A stretch of 21,041 nucleotides of DNA, taken from positions 1 to 21,041 of IMG/VR virus record IMGVR_UViG_3300027985_000278. One strand, written 5' to 3'. Under the pieces are notes generated by a model. It was not told the DNA's origin. It worked only from the letters and a program-made list of their open reading frames with translations, and did no database searches. The translations under genes and the position numbers were made by a program. The stretch is from a virus. Of the stretch, positions 6,948 through 15,274 are shown piece after piece (position 1 is the first letter of the stretch; the number at the start of each line of letters is the position of its first letter).

Positions 6948-9091
6948 GTAATCCTCCGTACGGTGAAGCCATCGAGCACGACGCGGGACAAGGTTTCAAC
7001 TATGCCGTGTGGTCAGCCGGTTCGCATGTTTCCTTGCACAATGTGCGCTGGAACAGTGACTACCGTGACATTGTGTACTTCGACACACAGCAGAAGCTTG
7101 ACGATTACCTTGCCACAGTGACAGGACCACAGTTCACTACTGTGTCGTACTGCAAGGCCAACGAACCGGTGAAGCTCGATCTACCATTCAATGCTTGCTA
7201 CATGTACAACTACCTCCGTGTGTACAACCCTGCACAGCCCATCACAAATGACGTACCACGCACGTTCTACTACTTCATTACCAACGTGGTGTACCTTTCT
7301 CCGAACACCACGCAGTTGACGTTGCAGTTGGACGTGTGGCAGACCTTCTCACGGTTCATCACGTTCGGAAAGTGCTACATCGAGCGCGGGCATATCGGGA
7401 TCGCCAACAAGAATCAGTTCGCTGATCATGGCAGGGAATACCTTACGGTTCCCGAAGGTTTCGACGTTGGCAATGAATACGTGATCAGTGCAGCCTACGA
7501 ATACACGCTCGCCAAGAAAGACACGGCAAGCGTTCTCGTAGCCTCAACAACCGACCTGAACATTGATCCCGGAACGGTAGATTCACCAAACCTGCTGTCC
7601 GCGTCGGGATCAACATTTGAAGGTCTGCCTAACGGTATGGCAATGTACTTGTTCCAAGACGTGCAGGACTTCCGAACCGCAATGGTACAAATGGTCAACA
7701 CACCGTGGATGACACAAGGTATTATGAGCATCACCTTGCTTCCCGGCGACTTCTGGAACAACTTCACCAACAACACCACCGTGGGAACCGTAACCTGCCG
7801 TGATGTGAGCAGCGACCCTGGACCAATCTCAAAGAGAATCACACTAGATGATCCGAGAGAAAAGTTCGGAATCCCTGAACGATACTCACGGCTTGAAAAG
7901 TTCAAGGTGTTCCCATACGCTGCCATTGAGATCACCACGTACAACAGCGCACCACTCCTGTTGAAACCCGAGTGTATCGCCACCGATCTTCTGTACACGC
8001 AGATCGCATATCACCTTGCACCACCCAATCCGCGCATTGTGATCTACCCTCTCAAGTACAACGGTAGGCAATACCAGTCAGACGCGGAAGCACTTGCCGA
8101 TATGAAGAATGATGAAGGGTTCTCGGCTGTCAATGACCGTTCAGAGTTCCTTGATTTCACTACAGGCATTCATGACTTCCCAATGTTCAGTCTGGTGAAC
8201 AACGGGTACTTGTCCTACATGGCAGCCAATGCCAACAGGATCGCTTACGCATATCAGAATGCTGAATGGACGCAGCAGCGTGCAATGGCGGGAGTGCAGC
8301 TAGGGTACAATCAAGCAACAATGGCAGCCAATACAGCACTCTGGCAATCCGGCAACCAGCAGAACCTTGCATTCCAGCAAACTGATTACATGAACAACAA
8401 CCGGATGGCACAGGCTGCTCTCGGTGGAATGCGTAACTTCATCGGTGGGTTCAACGGTATCGGTGGCGTCGGGGGAGCCGTTGTACAGGCTGGAAGCGGG
8501 CTTGCCGATATGGGCATGGGCCTTGCCTCTGCGGGCATGGACAGCGCAACGCAAATGGCAATCACCGGGGCACAGGCCGCCAACATGGCACAGAATGCTA
8601 GCCTTGCCTACAACAACTCCCTGTATGCGCGAGACACGAACCGTGAATACGGCAACTTCGCTGCACACGGTGACTACGCCAACGAAATCGCAGGAATCAA
8701 CGCAAGGGTGCAGGACGCCAAGCTCATTCAACCCACAACCTCCGGGCAGATGGGTGGTGAAGCGTTCAACATTGCAGCATTCAAGTGGGGAATCTTCACC
8801 AAGTTCAAGACCCTACAGCCTGCTGTTATGGCAACCATTGGCGAATACTGGCTCCGATACGGTTACGCAATCAACCGGTTCGGCCAGATGCCACCCACAT
8901 TCGGAGTCATGACCAAGTTCACATACTGGAAACTCCGTGAAACCTACATCACTTCCGCTGCCTGTCCGGAGGGTTTCAAGCAGGCCATTCGAGGCATCTT
9001 TGAAAAGGGTGTCACCGTGTGGACAAACCCGAACGAAATGGGTAGCATCGATATGGCGGATAACGAGCCATTGACAGGGGTAACGCTGTGA
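6944..9091 (+). CDS. Tail knob protein (phi29 gp9-like)
   Basis: A 715-residue protein (phi29 gp9: 599). The N-terminal half is rich in Tyr, Asn and Phe and carries features typical of gp9-type distal tail tubes: a FTTVSYCKAN segment, YNYLRVYNPAQP, FYYFITNVVYLSPNTTQLTL and an LDVWQTF motif. Residues about 490-552 are Gly/Ala/Met-rich and weakly hydrophobic; in phi29 the corresponding long loops line the tube and form a membrane pore for DNA entry. The GTG start overlaps the endolysin stop and has AAGGAG 6 bases upstream. The gene leads the block knob, connector, lower collar, as in phi29. Confidence 0.87.
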   Translation: MSNPPYGEAIEHDAGQGFNYAVWSAGSHVSLHNVRWNSDYRDIVYFDTQQKLDDYLATVTGPQFTTVSYCKANEPVKLDLPFNACYMYNYLRVYNPAQPITNDVPRTFYYFITNVVYLSPNTTQLTLQLDVWQTFSRFITFGKCYIERGHIGIANKNQFADHGREYLTVPEGFDVGNEYVISAAYEYTLAKKDTASVLVASTTDLNIDPGTVDSPNLLSASGSTFEGLPNGMAMYLFQDVQDFRTAMVQMVNTPWMTQGIMSITLLPGDFWNNFTNNTTVGTVTCRDVSSDPGPISKRITLDDPREKFGIPERYSRLEKFKVFPYAAIEITTYNSAPLLLKPECIATDLLYTQIAYHLAPPNPRIVIYPLKYNGRQYQSDAEALADMKNDEGFSAVNDRSEFLDFTTGIHDFPMFSLVNNGYLSYMAANANRIAYAYQNAEWTQQRAMAGVQLGYNQATMAANTALWQSGNQQNLAFQQTDYMNNNRMAQAALGGMRNFIGGFNGIGGVGGAVVQAGSGLADMGMGLASAGMDSATQMAITGAQAANMAQNASLAYNNSLYARDTNREYGNFAAHGDYANEIAGINARVQDAKLIQPTTSGQMGGEAFNIAAFKWGIFTKFKTLQPAVMATIGEYWLRYGYAINRFGQMPPTFGVMTKFTYWKLRETYITSAACPEGFKQAIRGIFEKGVTVWTNPNEMGSIDMADNEPLTGVTL

Positions 9092-10083
9092 GCGCAATCA
9101 AGCCCACCGATTATGTTGGTGGCATGTACCAAGACTTCCGCTCAAATCCGGGCCGTGATCAAATCAACCTCATCGAGCGATTCTATCTTCGCTACCTTAC
9201 GGAACTAGCCTGTAATCGCTTCAAATGGACAGGCTTTGAAGATGATGAACGATTCGACGTGCGAGTCCGATACCTTGAACTCACGCTGTTCAGGTACGCC
9301 GGTGTCGTGTTCTTCCAGCACGAGGAATGGAAAAAGTTCCTTGCGGTTCGCATGAGCGCACCGGGACCGTTGGATATGTACTTCGATCCCACCGTGTTCC
9401 ACCTGTACGGAAATGGAAGCACCAAGGGTGTTGATGGCCTAACCATTCCTGCTGATGAAGGTGTTCCCATTTGGGCTAACTTCCTTCGCCAGCCTGATTT
9501 GGATATGATCAGTATCTACACTCGCCGAATGGCAATCTTCGACAGGACTGTTGAAATCAACGCCAAAGCTATGCGGCACCCATACGTCCTTGCAGCGGAC
9601 ATGGAAACCAAGAAGTCCGTTCAAGAAATGTACCGACAGGTAGATGAAGGCCAGCCCGTTGTCTATGTGACCGGTGGACTCGCGGACAATCTGGACAAGT
9701 ACCTCAAAGTGCTCAACATGGACGTTGACTCTGAGCTGATCACCAACCTTCTGATTGACAAGAAGAAGATTTGGAATGAGTGCCTGACCTTCTTGGGAAT
9801 CAACAACGCCAATCAGGACAAGCGTGAGCGACTGGTACAATCCGAAGTATCAGCCAACGATTCCGAAGTTCTCGCAGCACGCAACATTGCACTTGATCAA
9901 AGGCTGGAAGCCTGCGAGAAGATCAATAAGAAATGGGGACTCAACGTTCATGTTGAGTGGAACGTCAACATCGAGTCGATGGCCGATATGCCCGGCATGG
10001 CGATTGGCACCAGCACGGCAGAGGACATTGAATCTGGTGAAGCCGAGGTTAGGCCCGGCATGGTGAGGGGAAAGGACAAGTAA
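9088..10083 (+). CDS. Upper collar / portal connector (phi29 gp10-like)
   Basis: A 331-residue protein (phi29 gp10: 309) in the connector position between tail knob and lower collar. It is mostly helical, with a central aromatic and acidic region (WTGFEDDERFDVRVRYLELT) and a long C-terminal helix (RLEACEKINKKWGLNVHVEW) followed by a Met/Glu-rich tail. The dodecameric portal forms the channel through which the packaging ATPase moves DNA. The GTG start overlaps the previous stop and has AGGGG about 8 bases upstream. The call rests on size, order and general pattern. Confidence 0.83.
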   Translation: MSAIKPTDYVGGMYQDFRSNPGRDQINLIERFYLRYLTELACNRFKWTGFEDDERFDVRVRYLELTLFRYAGVVFFQHEEWKKFLAVRMSAPGPLDMYFDPTVFHLYGNGSTKGVDGLTIPADEGVPIWANFLRQPDLDMISIYTRRMAIFDRTVEINAKAMRHPYVLAADMETKKSVQEMYRQVDEGQPVVYVTGGLADNLDKYLKVLNMDVDSELITNLLIDKKKIWNECLTFLGINNANQDKRERLVQSEVSANDSEVLAARNIALDQRLEACEKINKKWGLNVHVEWNVNIESMADMPGMAIGTSTAEDIESGEAEVRPGMVRGKDK

Positions 10084-10084
10084 C

Positions 10085-10879
10085 ATGGCAACCTTCACTA
10101 TCACGGTGCAAGATTTGTGGAATGCCAACTTTGACTTCGGACTCACACCCGAAGACTATCCGATTCTCCGTGAGGAACTACGAGGTTTCATCGATGATGA
10201 AAAGCATTGGCAGTTCAATCACGTCACCGATGATGCAAGCGGTCAACACTTCTTCGGACTCAATCGGCTCATCCTTGACAACTACTGGCATCAGGAAATC
10301 GGATTTGAAACTGAGGATATGTTCAGGTTCTACCTGAACAAAAAGATGCGGCAGATCATGCCTTACTACAACCAACTGTTGCATTCGGAAACCTACCAGT
10401 TCGATCCCTTCCAGACACAGGACAGCACGCACACATCGGCAACCACCAACGCCGAGAACGCAAGTTCTCATGATGCGCAATCCACCAGTGGAGAGACAAC
10501 CACGGACGCCAAGGGACGCTTGGTTTCGTCCAACTTCCCGCAAATGCTCTTGTCCAATGACAAGGATTACGCGAGTGCTGGCTCCGACAACAACACTCAA
10601 AGCACGGGCAGCACTACTACACAGGGAACTGGTGATTCCACCAGACAACTGAATATGACAGGCAACATCACGTCGCACGTAACCGGCTCGCAAGGCCACA
10701 CGGCAGCGTTGCTCATGCAATACCGACGTTCATTCCTGAACGTTGGCATGATGATTGTGAATGAACTGCAACCGCTGTTCATGATGGTTCTGGACAACAA
10801 CGATTCCTACATGAATGAAAGGAACGAACAAAATGGTCCGTTCGGGCTCGGGTATCCGTATTTTTTCCCCACTCTCTGA
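10085..10879 (+). CDS. Lower collar protein (phi29 gp11-like)
   Basis: A 264-residue protein (phi29 gp11: 293), joining portal to tail knob. Typical gp11 features are seen: an N-terminal helical part with WHQEIGFETEDMFRFYLN and PYYNQL, a long Ser/Thr/Asn/Gln-rich linker (about 110-195) containing FPQMLLSNDKDYASAG, and a C-terminal helix with LLMQYRRSFLNVGMMIVNEL. The ribosome binding site AAAGGA is 8 bases before ATG 10085. The end overlaps the next gene by 47 bases, in another frame. Confidence 0.85.
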   Translation: MATFTITVQDLWNANFDFGLTPEDYPILREELRGFIDDEKHWQFNHVTDDASGQHFFGLNRLILDNYWHQEIGFETEDMFRFYLNKKMRQIMPYYNQLLHSETYQFDPFQTQDSTHTSATTNAENASSHDAQSTSGETTTDAKGRLVSSNFPQMLLSNDKDYASAGSDNNTQSTGSTTTQGTGDSTRQLNMTGNITSHVTGSQGHTAALLMQYRRSFLNVGMMIVNELQPLFMMVLDNNDSYMNERNEQNGPFGLGYPYFFPTL

Positions 10880-12017
10880 CATTCAGCCGTTCAGTCACCG
10901 GGACGGTGACACGATGCTCACTGTCATTCGCGCAATGCGACAGAAGATCAGTGAAATCATTGCCGGACACAACACGCTGAACAACCACATGCGAACCGTT
11001 GAGAACGGTCTCGAAGACAAGTTCAACGGTCTCTACGAATCCGCTGCAACCAACGTTGAAGTTTTCACACAGCAGATCGATGACAAGTTCAGCGAAGTCA
11101 CCGGAAACATTGACACCGAGTTTGCTACCAAGAGTAGTGAACTCGATCAACAGTTCACTGATCTTGCCTCAACACAGCAAACCGCATTCGACACAAAGAA
11201 TGCGGAAGTAGACGCGACAATCACAGCTTTTGAAGGAACCGTGAACGCTGCGCTCACCACCATGCAGGAGAGTGCTGACGCAGCGAGTGCGTCGGCAGGC
11301 ACGGCTGCCACGCAGGCCACCAATGCCGCTACGTCCGCTGCCGCTGCTGCCGCTGCTGCCGAAGATGTTGCGAGCTTGACGGATAGTGGCGTTGCCGCTC
11401 TCGTTGACACTCCCAATAGCGAAACCCGCCAATCCATTATGTCCTACATTCAGAGTGCCGGGATTGTGTGGAGTCACGGTGAAATCACTCCGAATGGTGA
11501 TGCCAACTTCCCGAGTCTCATGATTGATGATGTTCCTCTGCTGGAATATCTCGCTTCGCAACTCACAACGCGCGGTCGCATGATCAAGACTAGCCAGCAG
11601 GCAATCACGTCTGGTGTTTGGGCGAAGGTGATTGGCTTTGCTGCCGCAACTGGTGTGCACGGCGTCACAGTGAATGAAGCCGCAGGAACGTTCACCATTC
11701 AGCAGGCAGGCTACTACGATGTGACGTTCTACCAGCGTTGGGAGCATTACGGCTCATCATCGTACGTTCGCCGAATGGGCGCAATCACCAAGAATGGCTT
11801 GCAACCGGCTGCCGATAACTCCAACACTATCGCAGGAAACGCTGCCACGCATGAGGGTTGGTACGCGGCATCGAGTGTTGCACAAGACGTTTATCTGTCC
11901 GCAGGTGACGTTATTAGTGGATGGGTTTACACGGAAACTGACACCACTTTCAACAATGTCACCACATCCCCATATCCTCCGTGGACCTACCTTGCAATCA
12001 CCAAGCGTCCTGATTGA
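10833..12017 (+). CDS. Tail fibre / appendage with C1q-like head domain
   Basis: A 394-residue protein. Residues about 40-180 form a long coiled-coil stalk with a run of eight alanines near residue 170. Residues about 240-394 look like a trimeric C1q/TNF-type jelly roll: GYYDVTFYQRW, a VTVNEAAGTFTIQQ strand pair, LSAGDVISGWVYTET and a C-terminal WTYLAITKR. Such domains bind host surface ligands. I prefer ATG 10833 to ATG 10815 because GAAAGGAACG lies 8 bases before 10833 and nothing lies before 10815. It occupies the slot of phi29 gp12 or gp8.5 without obvious similarity to either. A terminator follows. Confidence 0.78.
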   Translation: MVRSGSGIRIFSPLSDIQPFSHRDGDTMLTVIRAMRQKISEIIAGHNTLNNHMRTVENGLEDKFNGLYESAATNVEVFTQQIDDKFSEVTGNIDTEFATKSSELDQQFTDLASTQQTAFDTKNAEVDATITAFEGTVNAALTTMQESADAASASAGTAATQATNAATSAAAAAAAAEDVASLTDSGVAALVDTPNSETRQSIMSYIQSAGIVWSHGEITPNGDANFPSLMIDDVPLLEYLASQLTTRGRMIKTSQQAITSGVWAKVIGFAAATGVHGVTVNEAAGTFTIQQAGYYDVTFYQRWEHYGSSSYVRRMGAITKNGLQPAADNSNTIAGNAATHEGWYAASSVAQDVYLSAGDVISGWVYTETDTTFNNVTTSPYPPWTYLAITKRPD

Positions 12018-12030
12018 TCATTAGGGTGCT

Positions 12031-12065
12031 AAGGTCCGGCTATCGACTACCGGTAGCCGGACCTT
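12031..12065 (+). terminator. Hairpin terminator after the fibre gene
   Basis: AAGGTCCGGCTA (12031-12042) and TAGCCGGACCTT (12054-12065) form a perfect 12-bp stem with an 11-base loop. TTTGCTG follows, giving a short U-run that runs straight into the next promoter's -10 element. Confidence 0.8.
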
Positions 12066-12067
12066 TG

Positions 12068-12076
12068 CTGTAGACT
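12068..12076 (+). promoter_or_regulatory. Leaderless promoter of the tail lysin gene
   Basis: CTGTAGACT has a -10 TAGACT at 12071-12076, ending exactly 6 bases before ATG 12083. No Shine-Dalgarno sequence precedes the ATG. A matching -35 is not evident at the usual spacing, which would fall in the terminator loop. The layout is identical to those at 4131 and 14225. Confidence 0.6.
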
Positions 12077-12082
12077 GCAACC

Positions 12083-14107
12083 ATGATTTGGGATGATGCT
12101 GCTAAACTCCTTGCGCTCAAGACTCTAGGCACGTTGGAATCCAACCTCCAATACGATGCTATCAACATGTCCGATCCCATTACCGTTGGTTGCTTCCAAC
12201 TCTCGGGAGTACGGGCAGCCAACCTCATTCAGCGAATCGGAGCATCCGATCCTGGGTCACTTGACATTATTGAGGAAACTCTCGCAAGTGATCTTGCGGA
12301 ATACACCGTATACGAACCCACAGCGGTTCCGGTGAATCTTGCCTACGGAAACGTCAAGGCACACTACATGGACGACACCGAAGGCTTTACACCACTCCCT
12401 GACCGTATTGACACCCTCGTTGCCAAAATCAACTCGATGGGCGACATTTTCGGTGCAGTAGAAGTGAACTCTGACGATGATCGTGGAAATCCCGGACAAT
12501 ACATTCTCACTCACCTGCAAGCCTTGAATGCTAACTGGTCATTCAGCCTTGGCGCTTACTCCAATAGCCTCTACTACAGAAGTGACCTGTATGAGGTATT
12601 GGACGTTAAGAAGGTGACTATTGCAGGAGACAAGCGTGTCATCGACTACCACATGCAACAAATCTCCACTGGTTATGGCTTCCATTATCTTCTCACACAC
12701 TTCATTTCCAACCAAGACGGGGACAATGAAGACATTCGCGTAAAGGAAGCAAAGAACTGCGCAGACTACGCAAAGGGCATTCCTCGTTCCATTCTGGCCG
12801 GAGACTTCAACACTTGGGACACGTCTTCTGGTAGTCCCAAATACATTCTCAAGAATCGCGGCGGGTTGATTGGCTTGCAGAAACGAACTACACCTGTCAA
12901 TACAGATGTGGGAAGTCTGCATGGTGACGATACCGGGCATTGGATTGACGATATCCTCACAAAAACCAAGCAAACAGTTGTATCAGCAGCGCTCGTGCCG
13001 ACTGATGGCGCATCCGACCATTACGGCTTCATCAAGGCCATTGTGGACTTTGACGGAGAGCCCTCTCCTGATTCAGACACGGTAGAGTTTTGGGATAACC
13101 GGATGCTCACAGCAACCGAAGCAACAAGCCTAAAGCCTATCCTGTTCGATCACCAGCAGGTACAGAACCTGCAAATGCTGCAAGACTTCGACAGGTACAT
13201 GAGTGTTGCCATTTCCCTAGGAATGAACCCTGACGACAACACCAAGGCAGCAATCTTCTTCCTCATGATGTACCACCAGTCACCCAAGGCAGCCAAGCGT
13301 ACACTTTCCGTGGCAGGACCAAACTCAACGCTCACCCGGCTTTACAACAACTGCCTGAACAACGCTAGGTTTGGATTGTCGAAAGCACGTTACAAGGAAG
13401 CCAAGACAATCATTTCAGGTGAGGATAGCTCCGGTGTTGACCTTGGTGGGGACGTTGGCGAACCCACCGGAGAGGAACCCGGCGGAGACCCTTCCTATGG
13501 AAACGTGGAAGCATCGTCATATGTAACCGCTGTAGGATCACAGCTATTTATCACCAGTGATCTTGGAAGCAGAACAGTGGCAATGCCTACTGCGGGCGGA
13601 AACTGGATTATTAGTGGAGAAGACGGTAACGTTGACAGCCCGGATGCTGGCGACCCTGAACCCGGTGATCTTGGCGATACCCCCGGAGAGCGCGTACTAG
13701 CATGGGTGATCGCGCATATTGGTGACTGGAAATATTCGCAAGGCTCCGGGCGGTTGAATCCTTTCGAGTCCGGTTATACGGATTGCTCTGGCTGTATGTG
13801 GCTGGCATACAAGAAGGTTCTAGGCATCGATGTGGGATCGTGGACAGGTGCGCAATACAAGAAGGGTCGCTTGGTTACCACAAAACGCTCACAGATCGCT
13901 TCCGGTGAAGGTTTGCTTCCCGGTGATTTGATCTTCTACCACGCCTACTATTCTGCAACGCACCGGTTCAACCATGTGGAAATGTACGTTGACTCCACAC
14001 ACACCATTGGGCAAGTGGGAAGCGACGCACCCGGACCAAATCTGCACCCCACCCACCGTTACCTTGATTGGGGCAAGCTCGACGTGATGGCAAGACGGTA
14101 CGTGTAA
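12083..14107 (+). CDS. Tail lysin: lysozyme-like domain with inserted EEP phosphoesterase, plus NlpC/P60 peptidase
   Basis: A 674-residue protein in the position of phi29 gp13, the tail-tip wall hydrolase. Residues 1-75 look like a phage lysozyme-type domain (candidate acid Glu19 in LGTLESNLQYDAIN; DPITVGCFQLSGVRAANLIQ). Residues about 80-325 match the endonuclease/exonuclease/phosphatase (DNase I-like) fold: Asn90, GAVEVN (Glu127), LYYRSD, LLTHF (His206), LAGDFNTW (Asp241, Asn243), WIDDILT (Asp289-290) and GASDHYGF (Asp312, His313). Residues about 333-440 return to helices that fit the second half of the lysozyme-like domain, so the EEP domain appears inserted. A Gly/Asp/Pro linker follows, then an NlpC/P60 peptidase (about 535-674) with Cys568 in DCSG and His631 in FNHVEMYV. 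It likely opens the envelope during DNA entry; the EEP substrate is unknown. Confidence 0.82.
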   Translation: MIWDDAAKLLALKTLGTLESNLQYDAINMSDPITVGCFQLSGVRAANLIQRIGASDPGSLDIIEETLASDLAEYTVYEPTAVPVNLAYGNVKAHYMDDTEGFTPLPDRIDTLVAKINSMGDIFGAVEVNSDDDRGNPGQYILTHLQALNANWSFSLGAYSNSLYYRSDLYEVLDVKKVTIAGDKRVIDYHMQQISTGYGFHYLLTHFISNQDGDNEDIRVKEAKNCADYAKGIPRSILAGDFNTWDTSSGSPKYILKNRGGLIGLQKRTTPVNTDVGSLHGDDTGHWIDDILTKTKQTVVSAALVPTDGASDHYGFIKAIVDFDGEPSPDSDTVEFWDNRMLTATEATSLKPILFDHQQVQNLQMLQDFDRYMSVAISLGMNPDDNTKAAIFFLMMYHQSPKAAKRTLSVAGPNSTLTRLYNNCLNNARFGLSKARYKEAKTIISGEDSSGVDLGGDVGEPTGEEPGGDPSYGNVEASSYVTAVGSQLFITSDLGSRTVAMPTAGGNWIISGEDGNVDSPDAGDPEPGDLGDTPGERVLAWVIAHIGDWKYSQGSGRLNPFESGYTDCSGCMWLAYKKVLGIDVGSWTGAQYKKGRLVTTKRSQIASGEGLLPGDLIFYHAYYSATHRFNHVEMYVDSTHTIGQVGSDAPGPNLHPTHRYLDWGKLDVMARRYV

Positions 14108-14262
14108 TGTTCTGTGGCTCACGACACCCACGCTTCTACCATTGCATATGTCATTTGGAGCCTGACCATGAAGGCTTGTGCCAAGCCTATTACGGCAATC
14201 GGTTGCGCGAATGGAAAAAGCCTGTAGAATCAGGGTATGGCTGCAAGCAACAAGTTCCGTGA
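14107..14262 (+). CDS. Small Cys/His-rich (zinc-finger-like) protein
   Basis: A 51-residue protein whose ATG overlaps the tail lysin stop by one base (TAATG), so it is probably translationally coupled. It carries C3, H7, then HCICHLEPDHEGLC (residues 13-26), a spacing of Cys and His suited to a zinc knuckle, and a basic C-terminal part. Its end overlaps the ATPase start by 26 bases and contains the ATPase promoter. Function unknown; small zinc-binding proteins with CxxxxGHxGxC-like patterns are common in actinobacterial phages. Confidence 0.65.
   Translation: MFCGSRHPRFYHCICHLEPDHEGLCQAYYGNRLREWKKPVESGYGCKQQVP
14203..14230 (+). promoter_or_regulatory. Leaderless promoter of the packaging ATPase gene
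   Basis: A -35-like TTGCGC (14203-14208) and a -10 TAGAAT (14225-14230) are separated by 16 bases. CTG precedes the -10, and six bases separate it from ATG 14237. It lies inside the preceding zinc-finger-like gene. AGGG is only one base from the ATG, too close to act as a Shine-Dalgarno sequence. Confidence 0.6.
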
Positions 14263-15274
14263 AGGGACAGCAACGTTCTACCGTTACGGGCCGATTCTTT
14301 CCCGTAACGCAGTATTCAATGTTGTCATTGGTCCCCGTGGTGATGGAAAAACCTATGGCGCTAAGGAACATGCCATCAAGAAAGCCATCAAAGCCGGTGA
14401 GCAGTTCATTCTGCTACGCCGCTACAAGACGGAACTCAACACCCGCACGTCATTTTTTGCTGACATTGCAGATAACATTGATGATCAGTTTCCTGATCAC
14501 ACTTTCCGTGTAAACGGTGGCGAAGCCCAAATGAAGCGTCCCGGTGCGGACAAGTGGGAAACCATCGGCTACTTTGTTGCGCTTTCCAATAGCCAGCAGA
14601 AGAAGTCCGTTTCCTATGCCAAGGTAACAACGATCATTTTCGATGAGTTCATCATCGACAAGGGTGCCTTGCACTACCTGCCAAACGAGGTTCGCGCACT
14701 CATGGACTTCTACATCACCGTAGATCGCTACCAAGAGCGAACCCGTGTGTTTATGATTTCCAACACAGTCTCGATCATGAACCCCTACTTCATCGAGTGG
14801 GACATTCGCCCGAAGAAGAATCAGGAATGGATCATTCGCGGAGACGGCGTAATCTGTGTTCATCTGATTCGTGACCATGCATTCGCTGCGGAAGTCCGCC
14901 AGACCCGCATTGGGCAGTTCATCGATAACACCGAGTACGCTGACTATGCTGTTGATGGCGTCTTCTTGGACAACCATATGGAAATGGTTAAGCAAAAGAC
15001 ACCCGAAGCCAAATATTACGCAACCATCGAAACTGAAACTGGAATCTTCTCTTGGTGGATTGATCGGATCACGGGGCAGCACTTTGTTTCGGAAAAGCGG
15101 CCCAAGAATGAATGGATATGGACATTGCTGGCAGAAAAAATGACAGCAGACAAGGTGTTCATGCTTCCGAATGACAAGTCCCTTCAAGTGCTGCGTTCGG
15201 CGTTCTCCCGTGGTAGGCTGTTTTTCAGCAGCGCACAAGCTCGCAACGCATTCGTAGGAGTGATGAAACGATGA
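14237..15274 (+). CDS. DNA packaging ATPase (phi29 gp16-like)
   Basis: A 345-residue protein (phi29 gp16: 332). Walker A is GPRGDGKT (32-39) and Walker B is TIIFDEF with Asp136 and Glu137. Arg/Lys-rich segments RRYKTEL (61-67) and the following YITVDRYQERTRVFMISN segment, which fits the sensor region after Walker B, are typical of FtsK/HerA-type packaging motors. The C-terminal third resembles the RNase H-like vestigial domain region of gp16. It would pump DNA into the prohead through the gp10 portal. In phi29 this requires a packaging RNA; a candidate region here is 3974-4090. Start by leaderless promoter; the stop overlaps the next ATG (ATGA). Confidence 0.9.
   Translation: MAASNKFREGTATFYRYGPILSRNAVFNVVIGPRGDGKTYGAKEHAIKKAIKAGEQFILLRRYKTELNTRTSFFADIADNIDDQFPDHTFRVNGGEAQMKRPGADKWETIGYFVALSNSQQKKSVSYAKVTTIIFDEFIIDKGALHYLPNEVRALMDFYITVDRYQERTRVFMISNTVSIMNPYFIEWDIRPKKNQEWIIRGDGVICVHLIRDHAFAAEVRQTRIGQFIDNTEYADYAVDGVFLDNHMEMVKQKTPEAKYYATIETETGIFSWWIDRITGQHFVSEKRPKNEWIWTLLAEKMTADKVFMLPNDKSLQVLRSAFSRGRLFFSSAQARNAFVGVMKR

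Noticed and set aside
14450-15238. 262-codon minus-strand open frame opposite the packaging ATPase
   Set aside because: Shadow of the ATPase reading frame; Walker motifs on the plus strand decide the matter.
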